A stretch of DNA of 13,065 nucleotides, taken from assembly GCA_902772795.1 (NCBI GenBank), contig CACYBZ010000043.1, forward strand, positions 1 through 13,065, written 5' to 3'. The translations under genes were made by a program, and so were the position numbers. The notes beneath the pieces were generated by a model that worked only from the letters and a program-made list of their open reading frames with translations, was not told the origin of the DNA and made no database searches. The DNA comes from an uncultured Ruminococcus sp. GTDB lineage: Bacteria > Bacillota > Clostridia > Oscillospirales > Acutalibacteraceae. Positions 1 to 6,462 of the stretch are shown piece by piece. How positions within the stretch are numbered: the first letter of the stretch is position 1; each line of letters opens with the position of its first letter.

Positions 1-111
1 CAGAGCCCCTGAAAGAACCTGAATTTTAAGGTAAATAACGGATTTAGTTGAATTTTTAATGGTTATAAAACATATATTTTTCTTGAAAGTTAAAATTCAG
101 GAGGAATAACG

Positions 112-600
112 ATGTTTATTATTAAAAAAGTTGACCGTAAAACAATTATTGCTGTGATGTTGACCACACTGCTTTTTGTGGCTGTCAGTGTGAAATTTAT
201 TTTTTTAAGTCATATGCCGTCAACAGCGTACTGTGAAGCTATCGGAAAGTATTGCACACAAATCAGTAAGGAATTTTCTTTTGCTGACTTTTTTCGACAA
301 TTTGACATCGTAATTGATGAAAATACTTTGCAGGAAACGGAAATTACCATTCCTGCAGAATTTAATCAGGTATATGAAAATTACAATAACTTACAGAAAA
401 GTCAGGGTATAGATTTAGCTCTGTACAAAGGCAAAGTGGCAAAGCGTTACACTTTTGATGTATTGAATGACAAGGCAGACTATGATGTCAAAGCGAATAT
501 TATTGTCTTGGAAAACAGAATTATCGCAGGGGATTTGTGTACCTATGCTCTGGACGGAATGATGACGACATTGAGTGATAAAACTATGATACAGGAGTAG
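112..600 (+). CDS. Membrane-anchored protein, DUF4830-like, function unknown
   Basis: A 162-aa protein with a short basic N-terminus, one hydrophobic segment at about residues 11-32, and a soluble domain that would face outward. The latter part has a YKGK...KRYTFDV motif, then an IIVLENRIIAGDLCTYALDG stretch. This pattern resembles the clostridial DUF4830 family as I remember it; no catalytic residues are apparent. The ATG at 112 is supported by an AGGAGG at 99-104. Its stop lies 6 nt before the next gene, whose ribosome binding site overlaps this 3' end, so the two are very probably cotranscribed. A weak promoter may lie upstream (TTGAAT at 48-53, CATATA at 71-76). That the ORF is real is near certain; the family name is a moderate call and the role is unknown. 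Confidence 0.85.
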   Translation: MFIIKKVDRKTIIAVMLTTLLFVAVSVKFIFLSHMPSTAYCEAIGKYCTQISKEFSFADFFRQFDIVIDENTLQETEITIPAEFNQVYENYNNLQKSQGIDLALYKGKVAKRYTFDVLNDKADYDVKANIIVLENRIIAGDLCTYALDGMMTTLSDKTMIQE

Positions 601-606
601 AAAAAT

Positions 607-1350
607 TTGGGTGAAAAACAACGTCTTGACAAGTTGCTTTCTTCACAGGGAACGTGGAGCAGAAGTGATGTGAAAAAACTGATAGGAAAAGGAAAAGTCA
701 GTGTAAATCATGAACCAATAACAAAAGCAGATCATAAAGTCGATTCTGAAAAAGATATTATTGCTGTTGACGGTCGGGAAATCGTATGTAAACAGTATAT
801 TTATTTGTTGATGGATAAGCCGTCAGGAGTAGTTTGTGCGGTCAGCGACAAGACGGATAAGACAGTGATTGATATTATTCCCGAACAATATCAACGAAAA
901 GGGCTTTTTCCTGTGGGAAGACTTGATAAGGATACGGAAGGATTACTCATCATTACCAATGATGGCGATTTTGCCCACAAAGTAACTTCCCCTAAAACAA
1001 ATCTCTATAAAACCTATCAGGCGGTTATCGACAGCAGTATTTCTGAAGAGGATATACAGGCGTTTGAAAATGGTATCGTGTTCAAAGACGGTACAAAATG
1101 TCGGAAAGCCTTTCTGCGACAGCTGGATAATAACAATAATCCGTTGGTAGAGGTCAGAATTTGTGAGGGAATGTTCCATCAGGTGAAAAAAATGCTGCTG
1201 ACAAGGGGGAAAAAGGTCTTACACCTGAAAAGAACAGCTATCGGGGGGTTGACATTAGATGGCAGTTTAAACAAAAGGAAATTCGCTGAAATTGATTATT
1301 TGGCGATAAATGATATTTTATTTGACAATTTGTACGAAATACATTGTTAG
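607..1350 (+). CDS. rsuA: RsuA-family rRNA pseudouridine synthase
   Basis: A 247-aa enzyme expected to isomerise a specific uridine of rRNA to pseudouridine, by family the 16S U516 site. An S4 RNA-binding domain covers about residues 4-50 (RLDKLLSSQG...VSVN). The catalytic domain holds LMDKPSG at 68-74 and the signature GRLDKDTEGLLIITNDG at 104-120, with D107 as the expected nucleophile. The C-terminal EGMFHQVKKM...HLKRTAIGGL segment (187-214) is typical of RsuA/RluB. The start is a TTG at 607, preceded by AGGAG at 593-597 inside the end of the upstream gene; no better in-frame start exists. Length fits the family. RluB (23S) is the main alternative, but the short length and the LFPVGRLDKDTEG context favour RsuA. 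Confidence 0.93.
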   Translation: MGEKQRLDKLLSSQGTWSRSDVKKLIGKGKVSVNHEPITKADHKVDSEKDIIAVDGREIVCKQYIYLLMDKPSGVVCAVSDKTDKTVIDIIPEQYQRKGLFPVGRLDKDTEGLLIITNDGDFAHKVTSPKTNLYKTYQAVIDSSISEEDIQAFENGIVFKDGTKCRKAFLRQLDNNNNPLVEVRICEGMFHQVKKMLLTRGKKVLHLKRTAIGGLTLDGSLNKRKFAEIDYLAINDILFDNLYEIHC

Positions 1351-1375
1351 TTTTTCGCACCGTATCGAAATTGTA

Positions 1376-1395
1376 AAATATTGAATTCAATATTT
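1376..1395. repeat. 20-bp perfect palindrome upstream of the ABC ATPase gene
   Basis: The bases AAATATTGAATTCAATATTT form a perfect inverted repeat with no spacer, centred on an EcoRI-type GAATTC. It lies 26 nt after the rsuA stop and about 40 nt upstream of the likely -10 of the next gene. It has no loop and no T-tract, so it is a poor terminator; a site for a dimeric regulator is more likely. No regulator is identified. Confidence 0.5.
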
Positions 1396-1429
1396 AGTGA
1401 AAAATAGACTAGCAACTTTTGTTAAAACG

Positions 1430-1438
1430 TGATATATT
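1430..1438 (+). promoter_or_regulatory. Candidate extended -10 promoter for the ABC ATPase gene
   Basis: TGA followed by TATATT (1433-1438) matches an extended -10 element. The -35 position 17 nt upstream (TAGCAA, 1410-1415) is poor. Alternatives are TTGTTA at 1419-1424 with TATACG at 1441-1446, or TTGAAT at 1381-1386 with TAGACT at 1405-1410. The leader also holds a small hairpin (CCTTAC/GTAAGG, 1455-1474) ending 9 nt before the ribosome binding site. Confidence 0.4.
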
Positions 1439-1497
1439 TATATACGAAATTAAACCTTACAGTGGATGGTAAGGCAAGATATAGGAGGTATGTGGAG

Positions 1498-2652
1498 ATG
1501 GCTGATGTAAGGCTTGAACACATTTATAAAATTTATGATGGCGGTGTTGTAGCTGTATCAGATGTAAACCTTGATATTCAGGATAAGGAGTTCATTATTC
1601 TTGTAGGACCTTCCGGTTGTGGTAAATCAACAACTTTGAGAATGATTGCTGGTCTTGAAGATATCAGTAAAGGAACTTTGACTATTGGTGATACCATCGT
1701 TAACGATGTCGCACCGAAGGACAGAGATATTGCCATGGTTTTCCAGAACTATGCATTGTATCCCCATATGTCAGTCTATGATAATATGGCATTCGGTCTT
1801 AAACTGAGAAAAGTTCCCAAAGAGGAAATCCGCAGAAAAGTTGAAGAGGCTGCCAGAATTCTGGATATCGACCATTTGTTGGAACGTAAACCGAAGGCTT
1901 TGTCAGGTGGTCAGAGACAGCGTGTTGCTTTGGGTAGAGCAATTGTCCGTGACCCTAAGGTATTCTTACTTGACGAACCGCTTTCCAACCTGGACGCTAA
2001 GCTGCGTGCTCAGATGAGAACCGAAATTTCCAAACTTCATCAGAGATTGGGTACAACATTCATCTACGTAACGCATGACCAGACCGAAGCTATGACAATG
2101 GGTACAAGAATCGTTGTTATGAAAGACGGTTTTGTTCAGCAGGTTAATACTCCTCAGCATCTTTATGATTTCCCTTGCAATGAATTCGTTGCCGGTTTCA
2201 TCGGTTCACCTCAGATGAACTTCATCAATGCTGTTGTCGGTAAGAGTGGTCCTACATATACCCTCTCCTTTGACGGTATTACTCTGGCTATTCCCGATTC
2301 CAAAGCAACGCAGTTGTCAAACTATGTCGGAAAAGAAGTTGTCTTCGGTATCCGTCCTGAACACGTTTATGACGACTATGACAGCATCAATAAGTATGCC
2401 AACGCTATGGAAGCAAAGGTAGAAGTTACCGAATTGATGGGTGCTGAAATTTATCTCTATCTCACAGTAGGTTCAGCGTCTGTAACCGCAAGAGTTGCTC
2501 CCACATCAAAGGCAAAGCCGGGCGATACCATCAAGATTGCTTTCGACCTGAGCAAGTTGCATATTTTTGACAAAGAAACAGAACAGAACATTGCTTTACC
2601 GGTTGGTTTTGACCACAACGGCAGTTCCTCCACAGTTAATTTGTATAAATAA
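1498..2652 (+). CDS. msmK: Sugar ABC transporter ATP-binding subunit, MsmK/UgpC/MalK type
   Basis: A 384-aa ATPase that would sit on the inner face of the membrane and power CUT1-type sugar importers. The nucleotide-binding domain shows Walker A GPSGCGKST (37-45), Q-loop VFQNYALYPHMSVYDN (81-96), signature LSGGQ (135-139), Walker B VFLLDEP (155-161), D-loop SNLDAKLR and H-loop VTHDQ (191-195). The TOBE-type regulatory region follows, with GFIGSPQMNF (233-242) and GIRPEHV (284-290). Family length is about 370 aa. The ATG at 1498 has GGAGG at 1484-1488; an in-frame GTG at 1429 lacks a binding site and is rejected. No permease or solute-binding gene is adjacent, and a terminator follows at once. 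This fits the shared ATPase known in Firmicutes (MsmK), which serves several importers encoded elsewhere; that role is inferred here. Confidence 0.95.
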   Translation: MADVRLEHIYKIYDGGVVAVSDVNLDIQDKEFIILVGPSGCGKSTTLRMIAGLEDISKGTLTIGDTIVNDVAPKDRDIAMVFQNYALYPHMSVYDNMAFGLKLRKVPKEEIRRKVEEAARILDIDHLLERKPKALSGGQRQRVALGRAIVRDPKVFLLDEPLSNLDAKLRAQMRTEISKLHQRLGTTFIYVTHDQTEAMTMGTRIVVMKDGFVQQVNTPQHLYDFPCNEFVAGFIGSPQMNFINAVVGKSGPTYTLSFDGITLAIPDSKATQLSNYVGKEVVFGIRPEHVYDDYDSINKYANAMEAKVEVTELMGAEIYLYLTVGSASVTARVAPTSKAKPGDTIKIAFDLSKLHIFDKETEQNIALPVGFDHNGSSSTVNLYK

Positions 2653-2667
2653 TTCTTTATGAATGTT

Positions 2668-2713
2668 ACGGCTACACAGTGAGTATTTGCTTTGTAGCCG
2701 TTTTTTCTTTTTT
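2668..2713 (+). terminator. Rho-independent terminator of the ABC ATPase gene
   Basis: ACGGCTACA (2668-2676) pairs perfectly with TGTAGCCGT (2693-2701) around a 16-nt loop, and a run of T with a single C follows to 2713. It starts 16 nt after the ATPase stop and separates that gene from the next. Confidence 0.9.
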
Positions 2714-2734
2714 CGTTTTTCAACCACAGGTTCA

Positions 2735-2763
2735 ATGACATGGAAAAAAATCAATGCTATAAT
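2735..2763 (+). promoter_or_regulatory. Sigma-A promoter for the 212-aa gene
   Basis: ATGACA (2735-2740), a 17-nt spacer and TATAAT (2758-2763), with TGC just upstream giving an extended -10. The predicted transcript start is near 2770, giving a leader of about 28 nt. Confidence 0.75.
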
Positions 2764-2797
2764 ATCCCCAACAAGAAAAGAAACGGAGTGATGATTG

Positions 2798-3436
2798 ATG
2801 AATCTTAAAGAGGCTTTCAGATTTCAGAATAAGTTGCAGTCCTTGATTACCGAAGCGAAAAGTATCCTGAACGTAGATGAAAATGTCATAAAGATACAGA
2901 AAACCTATCTCTATAAAAAGGCGATGCCTCAGTCTGAAAATGAAACGGTTACGGAAATACCTCAAACAGAATATTATGCTCAGATAAATCAGCTGGTTGA
3001 TTTTCTGATATATCTTCTTGGTGAGCATGAAAAACTTTCCGCTACCATCAATACAGCCAAGAAAAATCTTCCCCTGGATATGGACGGGGAAATCAGTCTG
3101 AACAAGCAAAGACAGCATATTTCACAGATTTTCCGTAATATGACTTCGTTGAAAAGTTCTGAAATAGTTAGTCAGCGTGCAGGTACGGGCTATTGTTTCA
3201 ACGCTGAGGGCAATCAGGTTGCCTATAAGTGTGATGTCAAAACAGTCAAGACCATTAACTTTGACCGTAACAAAGTACGCCGTTACGCTACGGAACTGAC
3301 AAAAAAATCAGATGAGATTTCTGCTCAGATTGACTCATGTATGATAAACTCGACTGTTGACTACGTTGTTCCGTTTGATGTCAATGATACGTTCTCCGAA
3401 ATTTTTGAGGATTTTCTGACACGTTATAGAAAGTAA
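2798..3436 (+). CDS. Conserved-looking hypothetical protein, 212 aa, no family recognised
   Basis: I do not recognise a named family. The protein is soluble, with no signal peptide or membrane segment, and is charged and mostly helical in character. Likely coiled or helical stretches are at about 3-40, 60-90 and 155-182. A motif-rich middle-to-end region includes FNAEGNQVAYKCDV (134-147), IDSCMINSTVDY (178-189) and VPFDVNDTFSEIFEDF (191-206). The ATG at 2798 has GGAG at 2785-2788 with 9 nt spacing; the TTG at 2795 is too close. It has its own promoter and stands alone, followed by the hairpin element at 3445. The layout vaguely recalls small coiled-coil proteins seen near mobile elements in Clostridia, but nothing in the sequence proves that. 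Confidence 0.8.
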   Translation: MNLKEAFRFQNKLQSLITEAKSILNVDENVIKIQKTYLYKKAMPQSENETVTEIPQTEYYAQINQLVDFLIYLLGEHEKLSATINTAKKNLPLDMDGEISLNKQRQHISQIFRNMTSLKSSEIVSQRAGTGYCFNAEGNQVAYKCDVKTVKTINFDRNKVRRYATELTKKSDEISAQIDSCMINSTVDYVVPFDVNDTFSEIFEDFLTRYRK

Positions 3437-3444
3437 TCCCTGCA

Positions 3445-3529
3445 GGCGATTGCACGGCTCGTATACGAGCCGAAAAGTGCAACGCACTTTTCAGATAAAA
3501 ACACAAAGTGTTTTTATCGTGCAATCGCC
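3445..3529. repeat. Four-way-junction palindromic element (cloverleaf-like)
   Basis: An 11-bp outer stem (GGCGATTGCAC 3445-3455 with GTGCAATCGCC 3519-3529) encloses three hairpins end to end. Hairpin 1 is 3456-3471, a 6-bp stem with a TATA loop. Hairpin 2 is 3472-3492, a 9-bp stem with an AAC loop. Hairpin 3 is 3494-3518, an 11-bp stem with an AAA loop. All 37 pairs are Watson-Crick, and only A3493 is unpaired in the junction. It begins 8 nt after a stop codon. It is not a tRNA: the outer stem is too long, the loops are 3-4 nt, and there is no T-arm or anticodon arm. It could be a dispersed repeat, a structured RNA or a cruciform-forming DNA site. Confidence 0.8.
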
Positions 3530-3586
3530 ACATACAGCGACTGTTTGCTTTACGACAGATTAAGTCATGGCGAAAATCGGTTCAGG

Positions 3587-3621
3587 TGCGGATGAACTAT
3601 AAGCCCGCATATTTTTTCTTT
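3587..3621 (+). terminator. Possible weak terminator downstream of the cloverleaf element
   Basis: TGCGG (3587-3591) can pair with CCGCA (3605-3609) around a 13-nt loop, and TATTTTTTCTTT follows. GTTCA/TGAAC (3580-3584 and 3593-3597) is a competing pairing. It may end a transcript covering the 212-aa gene and the hairpin element. The stretch 3530-3706 otherwise holds nothing I can name. Confidence 0.35.
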
Positions 3622-3706
3622 ATTTGATTGTTTATGGATTGTATGTTCTTTGCCGTTGTCAAATGTCAGATGCGTCATTGTGTCAATGTAAAATGCCGTC
3701 GATCCG

Positions 3707-4183
3707 TTATTTCATGCTTTGCCCTTTCGTATCGCAGAAATGATAATTTTTATATTGATATCGTAACAGATATTCTAATTTTTCTTCCGCTTTGTCGGCA
3801 ACGGAAAGCATCATTTTCCGAAATGGTGTGACTACAGAGCAGACAAGGCAAAAATGGTTTAAGCGTGACTTACTCTGTTGTAAATCAAGCAGTCGGAAAA
3901 AAGAAGGAGGGCATTCAGTATACACTGACTGCCCTGTTTCGTTAATATGATGAGATGGTACAAGAATTTCGTTCATTGGTGTCTGCAGAATCAGACTGAG
4001 TGCATAAAGGTTATCAACGGTAGGAAGACATTTACCTTTCTGCCATTTGTAGATAGCCTGTGGTTCTTCAAAACCGAAGAATTTTTGCAAATCACGCACA
4101 GAAAGACCTTTCCGTTTACGCAGACGCTGAATATTTTCGCCTGTCGCAACAAGGTCAATAACGGGAAAGAGCATATCAGACAT
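3707..4183 (-). CDS. XRE-family helix-turn-helix regulator
   Basis: A 158-aa protein with an N-terminal XRE/Cro-type DNA-binding domain at about residues 15-75: NIQRLRKRKGLSVRDLQKFFGF, then AIYKWQKGKCLPTVDNLYALSLIL, the usual five-helix pattern. The C-terminal half (76-158) contains KSRLNHFCLVCSVV and a basic/aromatic tail, and I cannot assign it to a family. The start at 4183 is fixed by AAGGAGG about 6-7 nt upstream on this strand. A longer in-frame extension to 4324 would add a hydrophobic segment, but it crosses the promoter region and is rejected. The gene is divergent from a 54-aa basic protein gene. An imperfect palindrome overlaps its -10, which suggests autoregulation. Target and inducer are unknown. 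Confidence 0.85.
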   Translation of the reverse strand: MSDMLFPVIDLVATGENIQRLRKRKGLSVRDLQKFFGFEEPQAIYKWQKGKCLPTVDNLYALSLILQTPMNEILVPSHHINETGQSVYTECPPSFFRLLDLQQSKSRLNHFCLVCSVVTPFRKMMLSVADKAEEKLEYLLRYQYKNYHFCDTKGQSMK

Positions 4184-4227
4184 AAAAAACCTCCTTTTTA
4201 GCAAAAGAAAAACAAATATGACTGTTT

Positions 4228-4248
4228 TTGATAAAATCATTATAACAA
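4228..4248. promoter_or_regulatory. Operator-like imperfect palindrome between divergent genes
   Basis: A 21-bp imperfect inverted repeat of form TTG-n-TA-n-AAT, centre C, ATT-n-TA-n-CAA: 8 of 10 half-site positions are complementary in the symmetric count I made by eye. It covers the XRE -10. Autoregulation by the XRE protein is inferred from position; AT-rich DNA gives such matches by chance fairly often. Confidence 0.3.
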
Positions 4249-4267
4249 TTTTGGGAGAAAAAATCAA
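4239..4267 (-). promoter_or_regulatory. Sigma-A promoter of the XRE regulator gene
   Basis: On the - strand, TTGATT (4267-4262), a 17-nt spacer and a perfect TATAAT (4244-4239). The transcript would start near 4232, giving a leader of about 50 nt. Confidence 0.7.
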
Positions 4268-4289
4268 TACAAAAGAAAGGAAAGAAATT

Positions 4290-4454
4290 ATGGAAAAAAT
4301 GATACCGTTGAAAAAGCAAAGCAAAAAACAACAGAAGGAATATCATAACAGAAAGAGAAAGTCATGGCATAATCTCAATCCTGTTACCCGGGTAAAAGAA
4401 AGCAGAAAAATTTATAACCGAAATCGTTTGAAAGCAGAAAGGTATGTCTTTTAA
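4290..4454 (+). CDS. Small basic protein, 54 aa, function unknown
   Basis: A 54-aa lysine/arginine-rich protein: an N-terminal KKQSKKQQKEYHNRKRKSW stretch, then NLNPVTRVKESRKIYNRNRL. The aromatic/NPVTR...YNR pattern looks conserved rather than random, and I recall similar small basic proteins in clostridial genomes, without a known role. The high basic charge suggests nucleic-acid or ribosome contact, which is inference only. The ATG at 4290 has a purine-rich AAAGGAAAG just upstream; the in-frame ATG at 4218 lies inside the divergent promoter region and lacks a binding site. The gene is divergent from the XRE regulator and ends inside its own terminator stem. Confidence 0.65.
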   Translation: MEKMIPLKKQSKKQQKEYHNRKRKSWHNLNPVTRVKESRKIYNRNRLKAERYVF

Positions 4455-4465
4455 ACGATTTTTTT
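4421..4465 (+). terminator. Terminator overlapping the end of the small basic gene
   Basis: A 14-bp stem (4421-4434 with 4448-4461, one G-T pair) around a 13-nt loop, followed by T to 4465. The stop codon TAA at 4452-4454 is inside the right arm, so the last eleven codons and the stop form the hairpin. Confidence 0.8.
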
Positions 4466-4483
4466 ATTGTTTTGAAAATACTA

Positions 4484-4512
4484 TTGACAGTTAGGATATT
4501 AAAAAATATAAT
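4484..4512 (+). promoter_or_regulatory. Perfect-consensus sigma-A promoter of the CDF transporter
   Basis: TTGACA (4484-4489), a 17-nt spacer and TATAAT (4507-4512), matching both consensus hexamers fully. The transcript would start near 4519, 25 nt before the ATG. No metal-responsive operator is obvious. Confidence 0.85.
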
Positions 4513-4543
4513 ATAGGGAATATTTTTGGGGAGGAAATTTGAT

Positions 4544-5428
4544 ATGAAAGATGAAAGCAAATCCGTAGCTTTACGGATTTCGGTAACAACGATTATTCTG
4601 AATTTTTTGCTGACAGTATTCAAATTTATTGCGGGAATTGTCGGAAAATCAGGGGCAATGATATCGGACGCAATACATTCCGCTTCAGATGTACTCAGTA
4701 CAATTATTGTGATTGTGGGGTTTATCCTTTCACGGAAAAAAAGTGATTTTGAACATCAATACGGGCATGAACGCTATGAATGTGTATCAGCTATTATTCT
4801 GGCAGTGATACTGGGGGCGACAGGTGTTGGTGTGGGGTATAAGGGACTGGAAAAAATTTTTTCTCAGGATTACAATGAACTGACTGTTCCTACCATGTTG
4901 GCACTTTCTGCGTCAGCAATATCCATTATCGTTAAGGAAATTATGTATTGGTACACCTATATCGGAGCAAAGAAAATCAACAGTTCATCGTTAAAGGCAG
5001 ACGCATGGCATCATCGCAGTGACGCATTGTCATCGGTAGGGTCACTGATAGGTATTTTCGGGGCAATGCACGGAATAAAAGTTCTTGACCCTGTTGCCAG
5101 TGTGGTCATATCGTTGTTTATTCTCAAAGCGACTTATGATATTGTCAAGGATTCGATTGACAAAATGATTGATAAGTCATGCGATAAGGAAACGGTTTCA
5201 AAAATGGCAACATTAGTCAGGGAACAGGACGGCGTAAAACGACTGGACGTTATCAAAACAAGACTGTTCGGTAATAAAATCTACGTGGATATTGAAATTT
5301 CCGCAGATGAAAACCTGAATTTAAAAGAAAGTCATGAAATCTCCAAAAATGTGCATGACGTCATAGAAAAAGAATTTCCTCTGGTTAAACATTGTATGGT
5401 TCATGTCAACCCGTTTTCAGAGGAATAG
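4544..5428 (+). CDS. Cation diffusion facilitator (CDF) family metal exporter
   Basis: A 294-aa inner-membrane antiporter expected to export a divalent cation (Zn, Mn, Fe or Co). Membrane segments lie at about 12-33, 38-62, 80-100, 117-135, 165-178 and 185-200. The paired transport-site motifs are H45-x3-D49 (SDAIHSASD) in helix 2 and H156-x3-D160 (DAWHHRSD) in helix 5. This His/Asp set is usual in zinc-type CDFs, while Mn-type members tend to have Asp at both. The cytoplasmic C-terminal domain (about 208-294) contains VDIEISAD and VHVNP, typical of the family dimerisation domain. The ATG at 4544 has GGGGAGG at 4528-4534. The gene is monocistronic, with a consensus promoter; no clear terminator follows. 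Substrate is inferred from motif only. Confidence 0.93.
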   Translation: MKDESKSVALRISVTTIILNFLLTVFKFIAGIVGKSGAMISDAIHSASDVLSTIIVIVGFILSRKKSDFEHQYGHERYECVSAIILAVILGATGVGVGYKGLEKIFSQDYNELTVPTMLALSASAISIIVKEIMYWYTYIGAKKINSSSLKADAWHHRSDALSSVGSLIGIFGAMHGIKVLDPVASVVISLFILKATYDIVKDSIDKMIDKSCDKETVSKMATLVREQDGVKRLDVIKTRLFGNKIYVDIEISADENLNLKESHEISKNVHDVIEKEFPLVKHCMVHVNPFSEE

Positions 5429-5539
5429 ATGTTCTTTTTGAGGTGAATTTTTCTTTTTGCATAGCGTCGAAAAATGACAGGTACGAACTTCTGAAAATTA
5501 TTGATTTTTTCTGAAATCGGAAAAAGAAGGCATATTTTG

Positions 5540-5568
5540 TTGAAAAAAAAAGCGTATTATGATATAAT
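5540..5568 (+). promoter_or_regulatory. Strong sigma-A promoter of the SGNH operon
   Basis: TTGAAA (5540-5545), a 17-nt spacer and TATAAT (5563-5568), with TGA immediately upstream forming an extended -10. The transcript would start near 5575, about 22 nt before the first gene. The preceding 5429-5539 holds only a weak 6-bp hairpin and no confident terminator for the CDF gene. Confidence 0.85.
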
Positions 5569-5596
5569 GTCAGAAGTCGTATAGGGGGAATAGGAT

Positions 5597-6448
5597 TTGA
5601 AGAAAGCAGTTATTCTTTTTTTGTGTTGTGCTGTTTCCTTTGCAGGGGGATACTGCTTCGGCGAAAGCAGTATTTTTAATGTCCCTATGGGTGATGAAAA
5701 AAAAGGCATGTCGAACGTAGCGTTAGCTGTAGCGGAGCAGGCAACGACACAACTCGCCACTAAGTTGAAGTCTGATGTCAAAAAAAATAAGGCTGAGAAA
5801 AAAACTGTTGACGAAAAACGCAAAGCACTTGACCCGTCATGGTTTGATGATGCAGTATTTTTAGGGGACAGTATCACAGTATTTTTAAGTTACTATTGTG
5901 ACGCTCACCCTGAAGCGTTGGGCGATGCACAGTTTTTCAGTTCAGGAAGTTTGAGTTATGGCAATGCACAATGGGAAATGAATGACCCTGAGGCAGTACA
6001 CCCGTCTTATAAAGGGGAAGTTCATTTTGCAGAAGACTGTGTACAGGTAACAGGAGCAAAGAAAGTATTTGTTCTTATGGGAATTAATGATATAGCTGTA
6101 TACGGTCTTGATGGTGCTGTGGAAAATGCCGACAGTTTTTTAGATAAATTAAAGGCAAAAGCTGATGGTGCAGTCATCTATGTGCAGTCAACCACACCTA
6201 TTATCAAAGGCATGGAAAACGAAAACATCAGTAATGAAAAAGTCAGGGCGTTCAATGTACGGCTGGCACAACTGGCACAGGAAAAGGAACTTGCCTATCT
6301 TGATGTTTACAGTGCGGTCTGCGATGAAGACGGTTATCTCAGGTATGAGTATTGTTGTGACCCTGAAGATATGGGGATTCATTTTTCATGGGACGGTTGT
6401 CAGGCTTGGAGCAATTATCTGAAAGAAAATGTGGGAGAACAATCGTAA
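5597..6448 (+). CDS. Exported SGNH/GDSL-hydrolase-like protein, paralog 1
   Basis: A 283-aa protein with an N-terminal hydrophobic segment (3-19) that should export it. Cys20 lacks a good lipobox, so a membrane anchor is more likely than a lipid. A charged linker (about 35-78) precedes the SGNH domain. Block I is FLGDSIT with Ser92. The block II Gly is probably in SLSYGN (G122), block III is GIND at 162-165, and the block V histidine is H262 in MGIHFSWDG. The residue three before H262 is Met rather than the usual Asp. SGNH enzymes deacylate esters such as wall-polymer or glycan O-acetyl groups, but no substrate can be read here. The TTG start at 5597 has AGGGGGA at 5583-5589. It is the first gene of a four-gene operon; the next paralog begins 14 nt after its stop. 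Confidence 0.85.
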   Translation: MKKAVILFLCCAVSFAGGYCFGESSIFNVPMGDEKKGMSNVALAVAEQATTQLATKLKSDVKKNKAEKKTVDEKRKALDPSWFDDAVFLGDSITVFLSYYCDAHPEALGDAQFFSSGSLSYGNAQWEMNDPEAVHPSYKGEVHFAEDCVQVTGAKKVFVLMGINDIAVYGLDGAVENADSFLDKLKAKADGAVIYVQSTTPIIKGMENENISNEKVRAFNVRLAQLAQEKELAYLDVYSAVCDEDGYLRYEYCCDPEDMGIHFSWDGCQAWSNYLKENVGEQS

Positions 6449-6462
6449 AAAGCGGTGACATT

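Noticed and set aside
1..29. Possible tail of an upstream gene (EPLKEPEF then stop)
   Set aside because: Eight codons at the window edge are too few to decide; plausible but not supportable.
1429..1497. GTG start adding 23 residues to the ABC ATPase
   Set aside because: It has no ribosome binding site and overlaps the candidate -10; the ATG at 1498 has GGAGG at 9 nt and the family start.
3445..3529. The cloverleaf fold as a tRNA gene
   Set aside because: The outer stem is 11 bp, all loops are 3-4 nt, and there is no T-loop consensus, anticodon loop or 3' discriminator/CCA context.
3628..3831. A 67-aa + strand frame after the hairpin element
   Set aside because: It has no ribosome binding site, is Cys/Arg-rich with random composition, and overlaps the 3' end of the XRE gene.
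4184..4324. N-terminal extension of the XRE regulator with a hydrophobic membrane-like segment
   Set aside because: It covers the promoter and the start of the divergent gene, and has no binding site; AAGGAGG supports the start at 4183.
3707..4454. XRE plus small basic gene as a toxin-antitoxin pair
   Set aside because: The genes are divergent rather than overlapping in tandem, and neither shows a recognisable toxin fold.
6388..6462. Upstream ATG for paralog 2 overlapping paralog 1
   Set aside because: The extra 25 residues precede a complete MKK-type lipoprotein signal peptide that starts at 6463.
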